From positions 1-43,023 of the forward strand of contig JAJEBN010000068.1 of the NCBI GenBank assembly GCA_022822525.1: a stretch of DNA of 43,023 nucleotides, given 5' to 3'. The position numbers and the translations under genes were made by a program. This stretch comes from Acidimicrobiia bacterium (GTDB lineage Bacteria; Actinomycetota; Acidimicrobiia; Acidimicrobiales; Poriferisodalaceae). The notes beneath the pieces were generated by a model, which worked only from the letters and a program-made list of their open reading frames with translations, was not told the origin of the DNA and did no database searches. Positions 8,161 through 17,110 of this stretch are shown here, piece after piece; positions within the stretch are counted from its first letter, which is position 1, and the number at the start of each line of letters is the position of its first letter.

Positions 8161-9303
8161 ATGACTGACTTCCGTTTCACGATCCTCGTGGTGCCGTACA
8201 TGCGCCGTCGCGGCGAGCAGATCGGCCTGGCCGGGTCGATGCCTGAGCGCTGGCAGACCCTCATGGATCACGTGCGGACCCAGATGCAGTTCGCCGAGTC
8301 GGTGGGGTACGACGGCTTCGCCATGACCGAGCAGCACATGCAGGTGGAAGGCATCGAGACCACCACCAACCCGCTGTTCTGGGATTACTTCGTGGCCCAG
8401 CACACCGAGCGGATGCGGGTGGGCCAGCTCGGCATGAACCTCACCGCTGTCAACCCGATCCAGCTCGCCGAGAACATCGCCATCCTCGACCACTTCACCG
8501 GCGGGCGCACTTTCGTGGGCTTCACGCGCGGCAACACGCCCCGCTGGACCGGCACGTTCGGCCAGCACCTCGGCATCACCTCCACCGAGTCCGACAAGTC
8601 CGAGGCCGACCAGCGCAGCCGCCGGGCCCTGTACGAGAACTGGCACCTCATCAAGTCGCTGTGGACCCAGGACAAGGTGTCGATCCAGGGCGAGTTCTGG
8701 CAGGCCCCGCCCGAGATGGAATGGCACTTCCCGCCGACCGACGACTTCGACCCGACGGCGGTCGACGAGAACAAGACGCTGCGCGAGATCGGCATCGTGC
8801 CCCGGCCGCTGCAGCAGCCGCACCCGCCGGTGTACGCACCGTTCAGCTACAGCATGGAAACGTCGAAGTTCTGGGCACGCGAGGGCGGCAAGATGGTCAG
8901 CTTCGTGGCGCCCGAGCGGCAGAGCTTCATCGGCACGGCGCTGGGCATCTACCTCGAGGAGGCGCACAGCTCGGGGCGCGACACCACGCCGGCCGATGCG
9001 CTGGCGATCGGCGGCCACCTCACGATGGGCCGCACGCCCGCCGAGGCCGCGGACCTCTACGCCGGCTTCGAAGAGCTGTTCAACTGGGCGTACAACGCCC
9101 CGCCCTACGTGGTGCCGATGGGACGGGTCTGGCGCGGCAGCCGGGAGGAGGAGCTCGACCACGTCGCCTCGCTGCACGAGGAGTTCGGCGTCACCGAGTT
9201 CTTCTTGTGGCACCACGTCGGCTACTTCACTCAAGACCAAGAGCTCGCCATGCTCAACGAGTTCGCCGAGGGCGTGATCGCTCCCCTGCGAGCAGGCTCC
9301 TGA
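8161..9303 (+). CDS. LLM class flavin-dependent oxidoreductase
   Basis: 380 residues, a single luciferase-like TIM-barrel domain. Recognisable by FAESVGYDGFAMTEQHM, RMRVGQLGMNLTAVNP, IAILDHFTGGRTFVGFTRGN and a long insertion typical of luciferase alpha-like monooxygenases. Such enzymes use FMNH2 or F420 to oxidise organic substrates; the substrate is not deducible. An in-frame TGA lies immediately upstream, so ATG 8161 is the first possible ATG; no strong ribosome-binding site is seen, so a weakly translated or leaderless mRNA is possible. Confidence 0.88.
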   Translation: MTDFRFTILVVPYMRRRGEQIGLAGSMPERWQTLMDHVRTQMQFAESVGYDGFAMTEQHMQVEGIETTTNPLFWDYFVAQHTERMRVGQLGMNLTAVNPIQLAENIAILDHFTGGRTFVGFTRGNTPRWTGTFGQHLGITSTESDKSEADQRSRRALYENWHLIKSLWTQDKVSIQGEFWQAPPEMEWHFPPTDDFDPTAVDENKTLREIGIVPRPLQQPHPPVYAPFSYSMETSKFWAREGGKMVSFVAPERQSFIGTALGIYLEEAHSSGRDTTPADALAIGGHLTMGRTPAEAADLYAGFEELFNWAYNAPPYVVPMGRVWRGSREEELDHVASLHEEFGVTEFFLWHHVGYFTQDQELAMLNEFAEGVIAPLRAGS

Positions 9304-9394
9304 GCCCGGCGGACAGCGGGCTGATGCACGGCCGGGCAGATCTGAGGCGTGACCTGTGTCTCGCAGCCACCAGCGAGAGCAGCACCGCCGCGCC

Positions 9395-9550
9395 ATGACC
9401 GAAGCAACTGACCCAGCGCGGCTTCGGGGCGTCGCGGCGCTCGACAGCCGCCGCCGGGCGGTGGCGATGGCGATGGCGCTCAAAGCGGCGCTGGCGCTGT
9501 GCTTCGTGGTGGCCCTCGCCGTCACACTCCTCGGTTCCCGACGCAGCTGA
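9395..9550 (+). CDS. Possible small single-span membrane protein
   Basis: 51 residues: a polar, basic N-terminal half (MTEATDPARLRG, DSRRR) and one hydrophobic helix at about 26-46, ending LLGSRRS. The charge pattern suggests a C-tail-anchored protein. No homologue is recognised and the ribosome-binding site is weak. It occupies the gap between the LLM oxidoreductase and the convergent aminotransferase. Confidence 0.35.
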   Translation: MTEATDPARLRGVAALDSRRRAVAMAMALKAALALCFVVALAVTLLGSRRS

Positions 9551-9583
9551 GTCGAGTCCCGGACTGCAGCCGAACCTCCGGCG

Positions 9584-10744
9584 TTACAGAGTGCGGAGGC
9601 GGTCTATGGCTTCGTCGAGGACGTTGTGCTGCTTGCAGAAGGCGAAGCGGACCAGGTGGCGGCCCTCGTGGACGTTGTCGTACATGACGACGTTCGGGAC
9701 TGCCGCCACGCCAATGCGTTCGGGAAGGCCCCAGCAGAACTCGATGCCGTCGTCGTGGCCGATCGAGCGGATGTCGGCGGTGATGAAGTAGGTGCCGGAC
9801 GGCTCGAACACCTCAAGGCCCGTCGAGCGCAGCCCGGCAGAGAGCCGGTCCCGCTTCGCTCGCAGATCGTCGGCCTGGGCCGTGAAGTACTCGTCGGCGA
9901 GGTCGAGCCCCGCCGCGATCGCATGCTGAAACGGCCCGCCGCTGACGTAGGTCAGCCACTGCTTGGCGGTGCGCACCGCCGCCACCAGCTCCGGGCGAGC
10001 GCACACCCAGCCGATCTTCCAGCCGGTCACGGCGAAGGTCTTGCCGCCGCTCGAGATGGTGACGGTGCGATCGGCCATGCCCGGCAGCGTCGCGATCGGA
10101 ATGTGCTCGCCGTCGAAGACCAGGTGCTCGTACACCTCGTCGGTGACCACGATGATGTCCCGCTCGACCGCCACCGCTGCGATGGCCTCCAGCTCGGCGC
10201 GGCCGAACACCTTGCCGGTCGGATTGTGCGGGCTGTTGAGCACCAGCAGCCGGGTCCGCGGCGTCACCGCCGCCGCCAGCTCGTCGGGATCGAAGCCGTA
10301 GTCGGGCGGGCGCAGCGTCACCACCTTGCGCACCGCCCCCGCCATCGAGATCACCGCGCCGTACAGGTCGTACCACGGCTCGAACGTGAGCACGTCGTCG
10401 CCCACCTCGGTCAGCGCCAGGATGCTGGCCGTCAACGCCTCGCTGGCACCAGCCGTGATCAGCACCTCGCTGTCGGCATCGACATCCATGCCCCAGAACC
10501 GCTTCTGGTGCCGGGCAACCGCGTGTCGCAGCTCAGCGATGCCGATGCCCGGCGGGTACTGGTTTGCCGTGCCGCTGCGTATGGCCGCCACCGCAGCATC
10601 CAGCACCTCGGTCGGCCCGTCGGTATCAGGGAAGCCCTGGCCGAGATTGATGGCCCCAGTTCGCACCGCCAGCGCCGACATCTCGGCGAAGATCGTCGAC
10701 TGGTAACCCTGCAGGCGCGAACTCAGGTACCGCAGCCGTGCCAT
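9584..10744 (-). CDS. Class I/II PLP-dependent aminotransferase
   Basis: 386 residues, fold-type I. Landmarks: INLGQGFPD near residue 33, NQYPPGIG (61-68), the NSPHNPTGKVF loop (170-180), TDEVYEHLVFD with Asp202 and Tyr205 (PLP ring contacts), and the Schiff-base Lys235 in SSGGKTFAVTGWKIGW. The C-terminal RFAFCK arginine would bind the substrate carboxylate. The pattern is closest to actinobacterial N-succinyldiaminopimelate aminotransferases (DapC) and methionine/kynurenine-type transaminases. Lysine biosynthesis is possible, but no other dap gene is near. ATG 10744 is chosen because upstream sequence in frame is Arg/Ala-rich and not protein-like. Confidence 0.88.
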   Translation of the reverse strand: MARLRYLSSRLQGYQSTIFAEMSALAVRTGAINLGQGFPDTDGPTEVLDAAVAAIRSGTANQYPPGIGIAELRHAVARHQKRFWGMDVDADSEVLITAGASEALTASILALTEVGDDVLTFEPWYDLYGAVISMAGAVRKVVTLRPPDYGFDPDELAAAVTPRTRLLVLNSPHNPTGKVFGRAELEAIAAVAVERDIIVVTDEVYEHLVFDGEHIPIATLPGMADRTVTISSGGKTFAVTGWKIGWVCARPELVAAVRTAKQWLTYVSGGPFQHAIAAGLDLADEYFTAQADDLRAKRDRLSAGLRSTGLEVFEPSGTYFITADIRSIGHDDGIEFCWGLPERIGVAAVPNVVMYDNVHEGRHLVRFAFCKQHNVLDEAIDRLRTL

Positions 10745-10779
10745 GTCGCGGAGGCTAGAGGAGAGGCGGAGGCAACTGC

Positions 10780-12426
10780 CTACTGGTACGACACGAACAC
10801 CGGCAGCGGCGTGAGCGCCAGCACCTGTTCCGCGGTGGGCGTCGGCGAGTCCTCGTCGTAGAAGTTCTTCCAGCCCCACCAGAAACGCCCGGCATCGGGC
10901 GTGCCGGTCAGCGCATCCCAAGTGCTGTACTTCGTGTTGATCGGGCCCTGCCCGTCCATGTGGACTACCACCGCCAGCTCCGGGGGCGTCTCGATCAGTT
11001 CGCGGTCGGTGATCATCGAGAAGCGGAATTGGTGCAGCACCAACAGCTTCTGCGGCAGGGCCTCGTCACGCACGAGCTCGGCCAGCCATTGCGCAACCCG
11101 GTTGATCTCCGAGGCGTCGACGGTGCCGATCTGGCGCAGGTGCACCTGGCCGGGCTTGAGGCGCCACTCGGGATCCAGCGCCAACCCGACATGGGGAAGC
11201 CGAAGCAGCTCCTCGTAGTGCTTGGCCTGGGTGAGAAAATCGGTCCGCCCAGGCTGCAGATCCAGCACCACGTACATGTCGTTCGCCGCTGCGGCGGCGA
11301 TCCACGGCCTGATGTCGTCGATGGAGGTCTCGTTGGAATAGTCGCCGTCACGGCCCGCTTGCGCTGAGGCGACGGTGGCGATGATCTCGAAGGCGAGCAC
11401 CACGTCGGCTCCGTCGGCGTCGTAGCCCTCGGCAATGGACCGCAGCCGCGCCACTCCCTCGGCTGGGCCCTGCTCTCCGAGCACCCCGAGCTGCGACGTC
11501 GAGGGGTGGCCGTACATGGCCACCATCCGGCGAACGCCGTCGGCCTCGAACATGAGCAGCCCGCCGCCCGGCAGTTCAGCGCCACGGCGGACAACCTCGA
11601 GCTGCCACGCTGCTTCGGGCCCGAGCTCGGCGCGCACCTCTACGTCCGCTGCCCGGCTCAGCACCTCGCGTTCGGCTGGGTCCAGGGCCCGCGGGTCTCC
11701 CTCCAGCGCCATCGCCGCCCCGCCGAGGGGTCGCACGAGAGCGTCCAGCACGGCCGCTTGCTCGGAGCCGTCGACAATCCACACGCGCTCGTGCGGAACG
11801 CCTGCTCGGGGCCGCGGCGGATGCGACTGCACCGGCACCCGCTCGACGGCGAATCCGGCGAGCCGCCGCTGGACGATCTGCTCGCTGAAGCCCGCCGTCA
11901 CGATCCGCTCCGGGGCGAGACGCCGGATCTCCGCAGCCAGGTCCTCCGAGGACCACGACTCGACGAGCAGCAGTGGCCCCCGGATCTCCTGCGCGGCCAG
12001 CGTGACGATCGCGTCGGGACTCCACGCGAGCGCCAGCCCGACCTCGTCGGCGCAGTCGAAGAGCGAGCGCGAGATGCCGAAGCTGAGTGCCACAGCGTCG
12101 GCGATTTCGAGAGCGACCTCGCCTGCGGAAGCTCGGGGAGAACAGTCGCGAACCGTCGTCGACGGGGCGGGCGGCTCGCTCGTCGCGGCGGTCCCGGCGG
12201 TCCCCGTCGTACTGGCCGGCTCGGAAGAGCCGACGGTCGCGGGACCTGTCGTCTCGGCGACCGCGGGAGCACCGACGCGCGCAGACGCAGCGGGCTCTTC
12301 GGTTTCGGGCCGCTCCAGCAGGCGCAACGAGCACGCACTGCTGAGCACAGCGAGAGCGGCGCACACCAGCACCGCACCGGACCGGATCGGCCGAGCGTCA
12401 TGCCGCCGGGCCGGAGGGGGCTTCAT
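10780..12426 (-). CDS. Large lipoprotein of unknown function
   Basis: 548 residues with a lipoprotein signal: basic N-terminus, hydrophobic core, lipobox LSSAC (Cys32). A Thr/Ala/Pro-rich linker spans about 40-95. The first domain (about 95-260) has alternating strands and helices (IVTLAAQEIRGPLLLVES) reminiscent of cell-wall-binding repeat 2 modules. The second (about 285-545) resembles a TIM-barrel hydrolase-like domain (MYVVLDLQPGRTDFL, VGLALDPEWRLKPG, QKLLVLHQFR). Neither assignment is firm. It is probably anchored on the outer face of the membrane. The start is ATG 12426 or the adjacent GTG 12429; only about 43 nt separate it from the divergent gene. Confidence 0.7.
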   Translation of the reverse strand: MKPPPARRHDARPIRSGAVLVCAALAVLSSACSLRLLERPETEEPAASARVGAPAVAETTGPATVGSSEPASTTGTAGTAATSEPPAPSTTVRDCSPRASAGEVALEIADAVALSFGISRSLFDCADEVGLALAWSPDAIVTLAAQEIRGPLLLVESWSSEDLAAEIRRLAPERIVTAGFSEQIVQRRLAGFAVERVPVQSHPPRPRAGVPHERVWIVDGSEQAAVLDALVRPLGGAAMALEGDPRALDPAEREVLSRAADVEVRAELGPEAAWQLEVVRRGAELPGGGLLMFEADGVRRMVAMYGHPSTSQLGVLGEQGPAEGVARLRSIAEGYDADGADVVLAFEIIATVASAQAGRDGDYSNETSIDDIRPWIAAAAANDMYVVLDLQPGRTDFLTQAKHYEELLRLPHVGLALDPEWRLKPGQVHLRQIGTVDASEINRVAQWLAELVRDEALPQKLLVLHQFRFSMITDRELIETPPELAVVVHMDGQGPINTKYSTWDALTGTPDAGRFWWGWKNFYDEDSPTPTAEQVLALTPLPVFVSYQ

Positions 12427-12469
12427 CACCCGGGAGAAACTATTGAGTGCGGCGGCAATACTGGCGGCT

Positions 12470-13681
12470 ATGCCACTGCCAGAGTTGAACGCCCATGTCC
12501 CGGCCCGCTACGACACGGCCGGGGTCGACCTTGCCTCGGTCGACGGGGTGCTGTCGACCACACGGTCGGTGCGGCTGCGCCTGGATCTCGAGCGCGACGT
12601 CCCCCACGATGTCGTGCTGGACTGCATCGACGTGGCCGAGCAGGCGCCCGGCGGCGGCAATCAGGCCAGCCGGCGCTGGCTGCTGATCCGTGATCCCCAG
12701 CAGCGGCAGGCCATCGGCGACATGTACCACTCGATCGTCGGCACGTTCATGCAGCGGGGGCGCGACGCGACTGCGGGCACAGGGCACCCGATGGAGCAGG
12801 TGATGAAGTCGGCGTTCCATCTCGCGGAGCACCTCGCCGAGGTGCCGGTCATCGTCATCCCGTGCGTGTGGGGGGTTCACGACAACAGCGGCAAGCCCGG
12901 CCTGTTCGACTCGGTGCTGCAGTCGGCGTGGAGCTTCTGCCTCGCTGCGCGAGCCCGCGGCCTCGCCACGGCGTGGACCACCGCCATCTTGAACTCCGAG
13001 GACGAGCTGCGCGAGGTGCTCGGCATCCCCGACGGCGTCACGCCGGTCGCGTTGCTGCCGCTCGCGTGGTCCAAGGGCACCGATTTCGGCGCGGTGCCGC
13101 GCCGGCGGGCCGACGAGATCGCCTACGTGGACGGCTGGGGCCGCACCTGGGAAGCCCGCGGCGACGAGACCGCCGCCCGCACCTTGGCCGAGGGTCCTGG
13201 CGCCACCGTGGAGATCGACATCGATGCACCTGCCGAACGGGTGTGGGAGATCGTGAGCGACATCAACGCCGGGGCTGATTTCTCCGAGGAGTTCGTGCGC
13301 GCCGAGTGGGCCGCGGGCTACGACGGCCCAGCCGCCGGCGCCAAGTTCATCGGCCACAATCAGCACCCCGCCATCGGCGAGTGGAGTATCGATCTCACCG
13401 TCACCGAGTACGAGCCCGACGTGCTGTTCGGCTGGGCGACCGGCGAGACCGAAGACGTTGCCGGGGCGCGGTGGCGCTACGAGATAGACGTGCTGCACGG
13501 CCAGCGCTGCCGCCTGCGCCACACCGTCCGCATCGGTCCGGGTCCGTCGGGCCTGAGCGCGGCCATCGAGGCGATGCCCGACAAGGAGCCGCGCATCCTG
13601 TCCCGCCGCCAGAGCGAGCACCTGGCAAACATGACCCGCTGCGTGGAGGGCATCAAGGCGCTCGCCGAGGGCAGCGCTTGA
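12470..13681 (+). CDS. Nitroreductase-SRPBCC fusion protein
   Basis: 403 residues in two domains. Residues about 25-215 form a nitroreductase-like FMN domain: TTRSVR near the start, APGGGNQASRRWLLI (FMN loop), and the long helix QSAWSFCLAARARGLATAW. Residues about 246-400 form an SRPBCC (START/polyketide-cyclase-like) ligand-binding domain beginning VEIDIDAPAERVWEIVSD, with FIGHNQHP and VTEYEPDVLFGWATG. The join (GRTWEARGDE) is in one open frame. The fusion suggests that a hydrophobic ligand is presented to a flavin enzyme. Its stop codon overlaps the start of gluQ. An in-frame extension upstream of 12470 is only antisense to the lipoprotein gene and was not used. Confidence 0.85.
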   Translation: MPLPELNAHVPARYDTAGVDLASVDGVLSTTRSVRLRLDLERDVPHDVVLDCIDVAEQAPGGGNQASRRWLLIRDPQQRQAIGDMYHSIVGTFMQRGRDATAGTGHPMEQVMKSAFHLAEHLAEVPVIVIPCVWGVHDNSGKPGLFDSVLQSAWSFCLAARARGLATAWTTAILNSEDELREVLGIPDGVTPVALLPLAWSKGTDFGAVPRRRADEIAYVDGWGRTWEARGDETAARTLAEGPGATVEIDIDAPAERVWEIVSDINAGADFSEEFVRAEWAAGYDGPAAGAKFIGHNQHPAIGEWSIDLTVTEYEPDVLFGWATGETEDVAGARWRYEIDVLHGQRCRLRHTVRIGPGPSGLSAAIEAMPDKEPRILSRRQSEHLANMTRCVEGIKALAEGSA

Positions 13682-14619
13682 CCGACACCGGCACAACCGG
13701 TCGCTGGGCGCCGAGCCCGACGGGCGACCTGCACCTGGGCAACCTGCGCACCGCACTGCTGGCCTGGCTGTTTGCACGCTCGGCGGGCGGACGCTTCCTG
13801 TGGCGCTTCGAGGATCTCGACGGCGCCGTGCGCCCGAAGTTCTACGACTCGCAGCTACGCGACCTCGCTGCGCTGGGGCTGGACTGGGACGGCGAGCCCG
13901 CCCGCCAGAGCGACCGCTTGGACCTGTACCGCGACGCGATCGGCGATCTGCGCCGGCGCGGACTCACCTACGAGTGCTTCTGCACGCGGAAGGAGATCGC
14001 AGAAGCCGCCGCCGCGCCGCACGGACCGTCGCCCGAGGGCGCCTACCCGGGCACCTGCCGACACCTGGCGCACGCCGAGCTCGAACGGCGACGCACCGAG
14101 GGCCGGCCGCCGGCGCTGCGGCTGCGATCGGGCACAGACGGTTCCGTGCCCGCCGAGGAGACCGTGATCGACCGCCAGCTCGGCGCCCACAGCGGCATCG
14201 TCGACGACTTCGTGCTACAGCGCGGCGACGGCACCCCGGCCTACAACCTCGCGGTCGTGGTGGACGACGCGGCACAGGGCGTGAACCAGGTCGTCCGGGG
14301 CGACGACTTGCTGCCGTCCACCCCGCGCCAGGTCCACCTGGCTCGCCTGCTGGGCCTCGATGCGCCCTCGCATGCCCACGTCCCGCTGGTGCTCAGCCCC
14401 GAGGGCCGTCGCCTCGCCAAACGAGACGGCGCCGTCACGTTCGCCGACCGCCTGTCACTCGGCGAGACGCCGCTCGACATCGTCAACCTTCTGCTGTCCA
14501 GCGCGGGACTCGACCCCGTGGCGACCCTCGACGGCCTCGCCGAGACCGCGCAGCGCTTCGACCCGGCGACCCTGCCACGACAGCCCTGGGTGTACGAGCC
14601 CCCTGCAATCCAGCCGTAG
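13678..14619 (+). CDS. gluQ: Glutamyl-Q tRNA(Asp) synthetase
   Basis: 313 residues from a TTG whose last bases overlap the preceding TGA (TTGA), with GAGGGC upstream. The protein is a truncated GluRS catalytic core without an anticodon-binding domain: HLGN (19-22, HIGH equivalent), LAKRDGA (246-252, KMSKS equivalent), and a zinc-site pattern CxC...YxxxC (Cys100, Cys102, Tyr123, Cys127) as in YadB-type enzymes. These charge glutamate onto queuosine at position 34 of tRNA(Asp). Co-translation with the nitroreductase-SRPBCC gene has no obvious functional logic. Confidence 0.9.
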   Translation: MTDTGTTGRWAPSPTGDLHLGNLRTALLAWLFARSAGGRFLWRFEDLDGAVRPKFYDSQLRDLAALGLDWDGEPARQSDRLDLYRDAIGDLRRRGLTYECFCTRKEIAEAAAAPHGPSPEGAYPGTCRHLAHAELERRRTEGRPPALRLRSGTDGSVPAEETVIDRQLGAHSGIVDDFVLQRGDGTPAYNLAVVVDDAAQGVNQVVRGDDLLPSTPRQVHLARLLGLDAPSHAHVPLVLSPEGRRLAKRDGAVTFADRLSLGETPLDIVNLLLSSAGLDPVATLDGLAETAQRFDPATLPRQPWVYEPPAIQP

Positions 14620-14652
14620 GGCACAGACGCCAGAGCTGTTGAGGCAGCGGCG

Positions 14653-17100
14653 CTACTCCATAACCCGGAGCTGGCCCGGGATGAACATCTTCTTCAGCTT
14701 GCGGCCGGGGAACAGCGGCGCCAACGCGATCGCGGCCAGCGCCACGACGAACGACGCTGCCATCTCCCACCAGTTCACTGCCACGATCATTCCGACATCG
14801 GGGACGGCCGTCGGCATCTGGAACAGCGCCATCCACAGCAACAGCGCGTAGCCGAACAGGCCGCCGAGCACCACGGCCACCACGCCCAGCAGCAGCCCTT
14901 CCACCGAGAGGTTCGCGATCACCCGCCGCACGGGTATGCCGTAGGCGAACATCGTGGCGTGATCCCGCGAGCGCTCGTCGACGTTGATGTTGGCGGTGTT
15001 GAACGCGATCAGCATCACCAGGAAGATGACGAAGACCTGCGTCACGACGAACACGCCGCTGGACTGCTCGAGCGAGTCCTCCAAGGATTGGAACGTCTCG
15101 TTCAGCCCCTGCACCAGTGCAACGCCCGTGCCGCTGCCGAAGAGTGCCCGCTTCACGTCGTTCAGGCTGCTGCCGTCTGCAGGCACACCGGTCACGATGT
15201 TGGCGAGACCGCCGAAGCCCCAGGTCGACGCCTGCGAGAGATCCATGTAGGCGTTGAGCCGCAGCGGGTGGGGATGTATCGCTGCGACCCGCAGGGTGCG
15301 TGTGTCGTAGGTGAACGCCCCGTCGACGAGCGCCGGATGCGTGACGGTGACTTCGTCGCCGACCCCCACACCGAAGTCACGGGCGGCCTTGTCGGCGAGC
15401 ACGATGCCGGGCGATCCCTGCGACAGCGCGCCATCCGTCGCAGTCGGCGTCCACACAGTGCTGCCGAAGTCGACAAAGCGGACAGCGAGATCAATCCGGA
15501 CCGGATCGTCGACGTCGTCTGGGGCGGCGGCGCCGACGTTGGCCCCGAGCACCAACCCCGGCTCGCCGAGCTGCACCGTCGGATTGGCGAGCACGTCGCG
15601 CACCTGCGGCCCCTCGACTGGGTAGAGCGAGTCCATCTGCACGGTGAAGCGGTCGGGCTCCCCGCCGAGCAGTTCCTCGTTGCCGTCGTCGAGCGTGGCC
15701 GTGAACGTGCTGCCCAGCCCCAGCATGGCGAACATGATCGCCAAGCTCATCGTGAACGTCAGCAGCGTCAGGAATGTCCGGCGGGGGGCCCTCATCAGGT
15801 TCCGGAACGGCATCCGCTCAAGGCTGCGGCCCGGCAATGGGATGCGGCTGATGATGGGTCCCAGGCTGCCGCCCCGCGATGCCAGATGACTCGAGCGAAT
15901 CGCATCGACCGGCCGCACCCTGACGGCGCGCACGACCGGCCAGAGCACGGCAAGCACCGGGACAGCGAATCCGAGCGCCATGGCCTGTGCGTAGATGCCC
16001 GCCTGGACCGGCTGCTCGAAGATCGGCAGCCACGCGACCTCCTGCACGACGCTCACCGTCTGGATGGCGATCGCATAGCCCACGGCGACGCCCAGGATCA
16101 TGCCGATAATGCCGATCTGCAGGCCGATCAGCAGCGGCCGGATGACGATCGACCGGGGACGCTCACCGATCGCCATCGAGTTGCCGATCTCGCGCCGCTG
16201 CGCTTCGACCATGCGCGCCGAGAAGTTCAGCGCGGCGAACGCAGCTCCGACAAAGAGCAGGAGCGAGATCGCGTTGTAGATGCCCTGGTCGATCTCCGGC
16301 GAGCCGGTCAAGCCGATGTACGAGGGCGTCGCCTCACGGGTGATGACATCGAGCAGCACACCGTCCTGCGACGCTGCGCCATCGATGAGCTGCTCGGTCA
16401 CCGCCGCGGCATCGGCACCGGGCTCGAGCGTCAGCACGAGATCGTTGACCACGCCGGCCCGGCCCGAGATGTCCTGCGCAGCGGCCAGCGGGGCGAACAG
16501 CACCGCCAGGTTGGACCTGCCGAGCGACCCGTTCCCCTCGATGATCAGGAAGAACTCCGGTGATGCGGCGGAGCCCACGTAGTCCACACCGACATCGCCA
16601 CCCACGGTCAGCGTGCCGCTCGTCGGCAGGTCCCAGAAGCTGGAGAAGCCCCGGTTGACCAGCACCTGCGGTGTGGCCGCTCCCCCCGCCGGCCTCACAG
16701 CGTCGTCGATCAGGTAGACGTCGTTGACGACAGGCTCGCTCCCCGACAGGTCCATGCCGACGATGCGCCCGTGCACCAGCAGTTCCTCGCCGTCGACGAC
16801 GGTCTCGACCTGGGTGTCGAACATCAGCCGTTCGCTGTAGCGCTCGATGCCGTCGATCTCGCTGGCGATGCGGGCAAGCGAGCCGGCAGGCACGTCCCCG
16901 CCCTCGCCGACCGTCGCCCGCAGGTCGTACATGCTGGTGGCCTCGAGGCTCTTGTCGATGGAGACGAGCCTCCACTGCGTCACGCTCGAGAGGCCCGCGT
17001 ACAGCCCGATGCCGATCGAGAGCGTGAAGCCGATGGCGACGATCTGGATCCAGCGTTTGCGCGCGTCCCGCAGGGACCAACGCAGCCGGAACAACCACAT
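14653..17100 (-). CDS. ABC transporter permease, MacB/FtsX type
   Basis: 815 residues. An N-terminal transmembrane helix (about 19-40) is followed by a large extracytoplasmic domain, a block of three or more helices (about 280-400) forming a first FtsX core, then a second repeat: helix near 450-470, another periplasm-like domain, and a final three-helix FtsX core (about 700-805). This duplicated layout is typical of actinobacterial LolCE/MacB-like permeases, which move lipids, lipoproteins or peptides by mechanotransmission rather than by a channel. It follows the ATPase gene by 10 nt. Substrate unknown. Confidence 0.9.
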   Translation of the reverse strand: MWLFRLRWSLRDARKRWIQIVAIGFTLSIGIGLYAGLSSVTQWRLVSIDKSLEATSMYDLRATVGEGGDVPAGSLARIASEIDGIERYSERLMFDTQVETVVDGEELLVHGRIVGMDLSGSEPVVNDVYLIDDAVRPAGGAATPQVLVNRGFSSFWDLPTSGTLTVGGDVGVDYVGSAASPEFFLIIEGNGSLGRSNLAVLFAPLAAAQDISGRAGVVNDLVLTLEPGADAAAVTEQLIDGAASQDGVLLDVITREATPSYIGLTGSPEIDQGIYNAISLLLFVGAAFAALNFSARMVEAQRREIGNSMAIGERPRSIVIRPLLIGLQIGIIGMILGVAVGYAIAIQTVSVVQEVAWLPIFEQPVQAGIYAQAMALGFAVPVLAVLWPVVRAVRVRPVDAIRSSHLASRGGSLGPIISRIPLPGRSLERMPFRNLMRAPRRTFLTLLTFTMSLAIMFAMLGLGSTFTATLDDGNEELLGGEPDRFTVQMDSLYPVEGPQVRDVLANPTVQLGEPGLVLGANVGAAAPDDVDDPVRIDLAVRFVDFGSTVWTPTATDGALSQGSPGIVLADKAARDFGVGVGDEVTVTHPALVDGAFTYDTRTLRVAAIHPHPLRLNAYMDLSQASTWGFGGLANIVTGVPADGSSLNDVKRALFGSGTGVALVQGLNETFQSLEDSLEQSSGVFVVTQVFVIFLVMLIAFNTANINVDERSRDHATMFAYGIPVRRVIANLSVEGLLLGVVAVVLGGLFGYALLLWMALFQMPTAVPDVGMIVAVNWWEMAASFVVALAAIALAPLFPGRKLKKMFIPGQLRVME

Positions 17101-17110
17101 GCCTGCGGGC

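Noticed and set aside
8119..9525. A 468-codon open frame on the minus strand
   Set aside because: Antisense to the LLM oxidoreductase with no recognisable domain.
11435..12469. In-frame upstream extension of the nitroreductase-SRPBCC gene by about 345 codons
   Set aside because: The added sequence is Ser/Arg-rich, antisense to the lipoprotein gene, and the recognised domain begins at 12470.
14959..16563. A 534-codon open frame on the plus strand
   Set aside because: Antisense to the ABC permease; low-complexity His/Arg/Asp composition.
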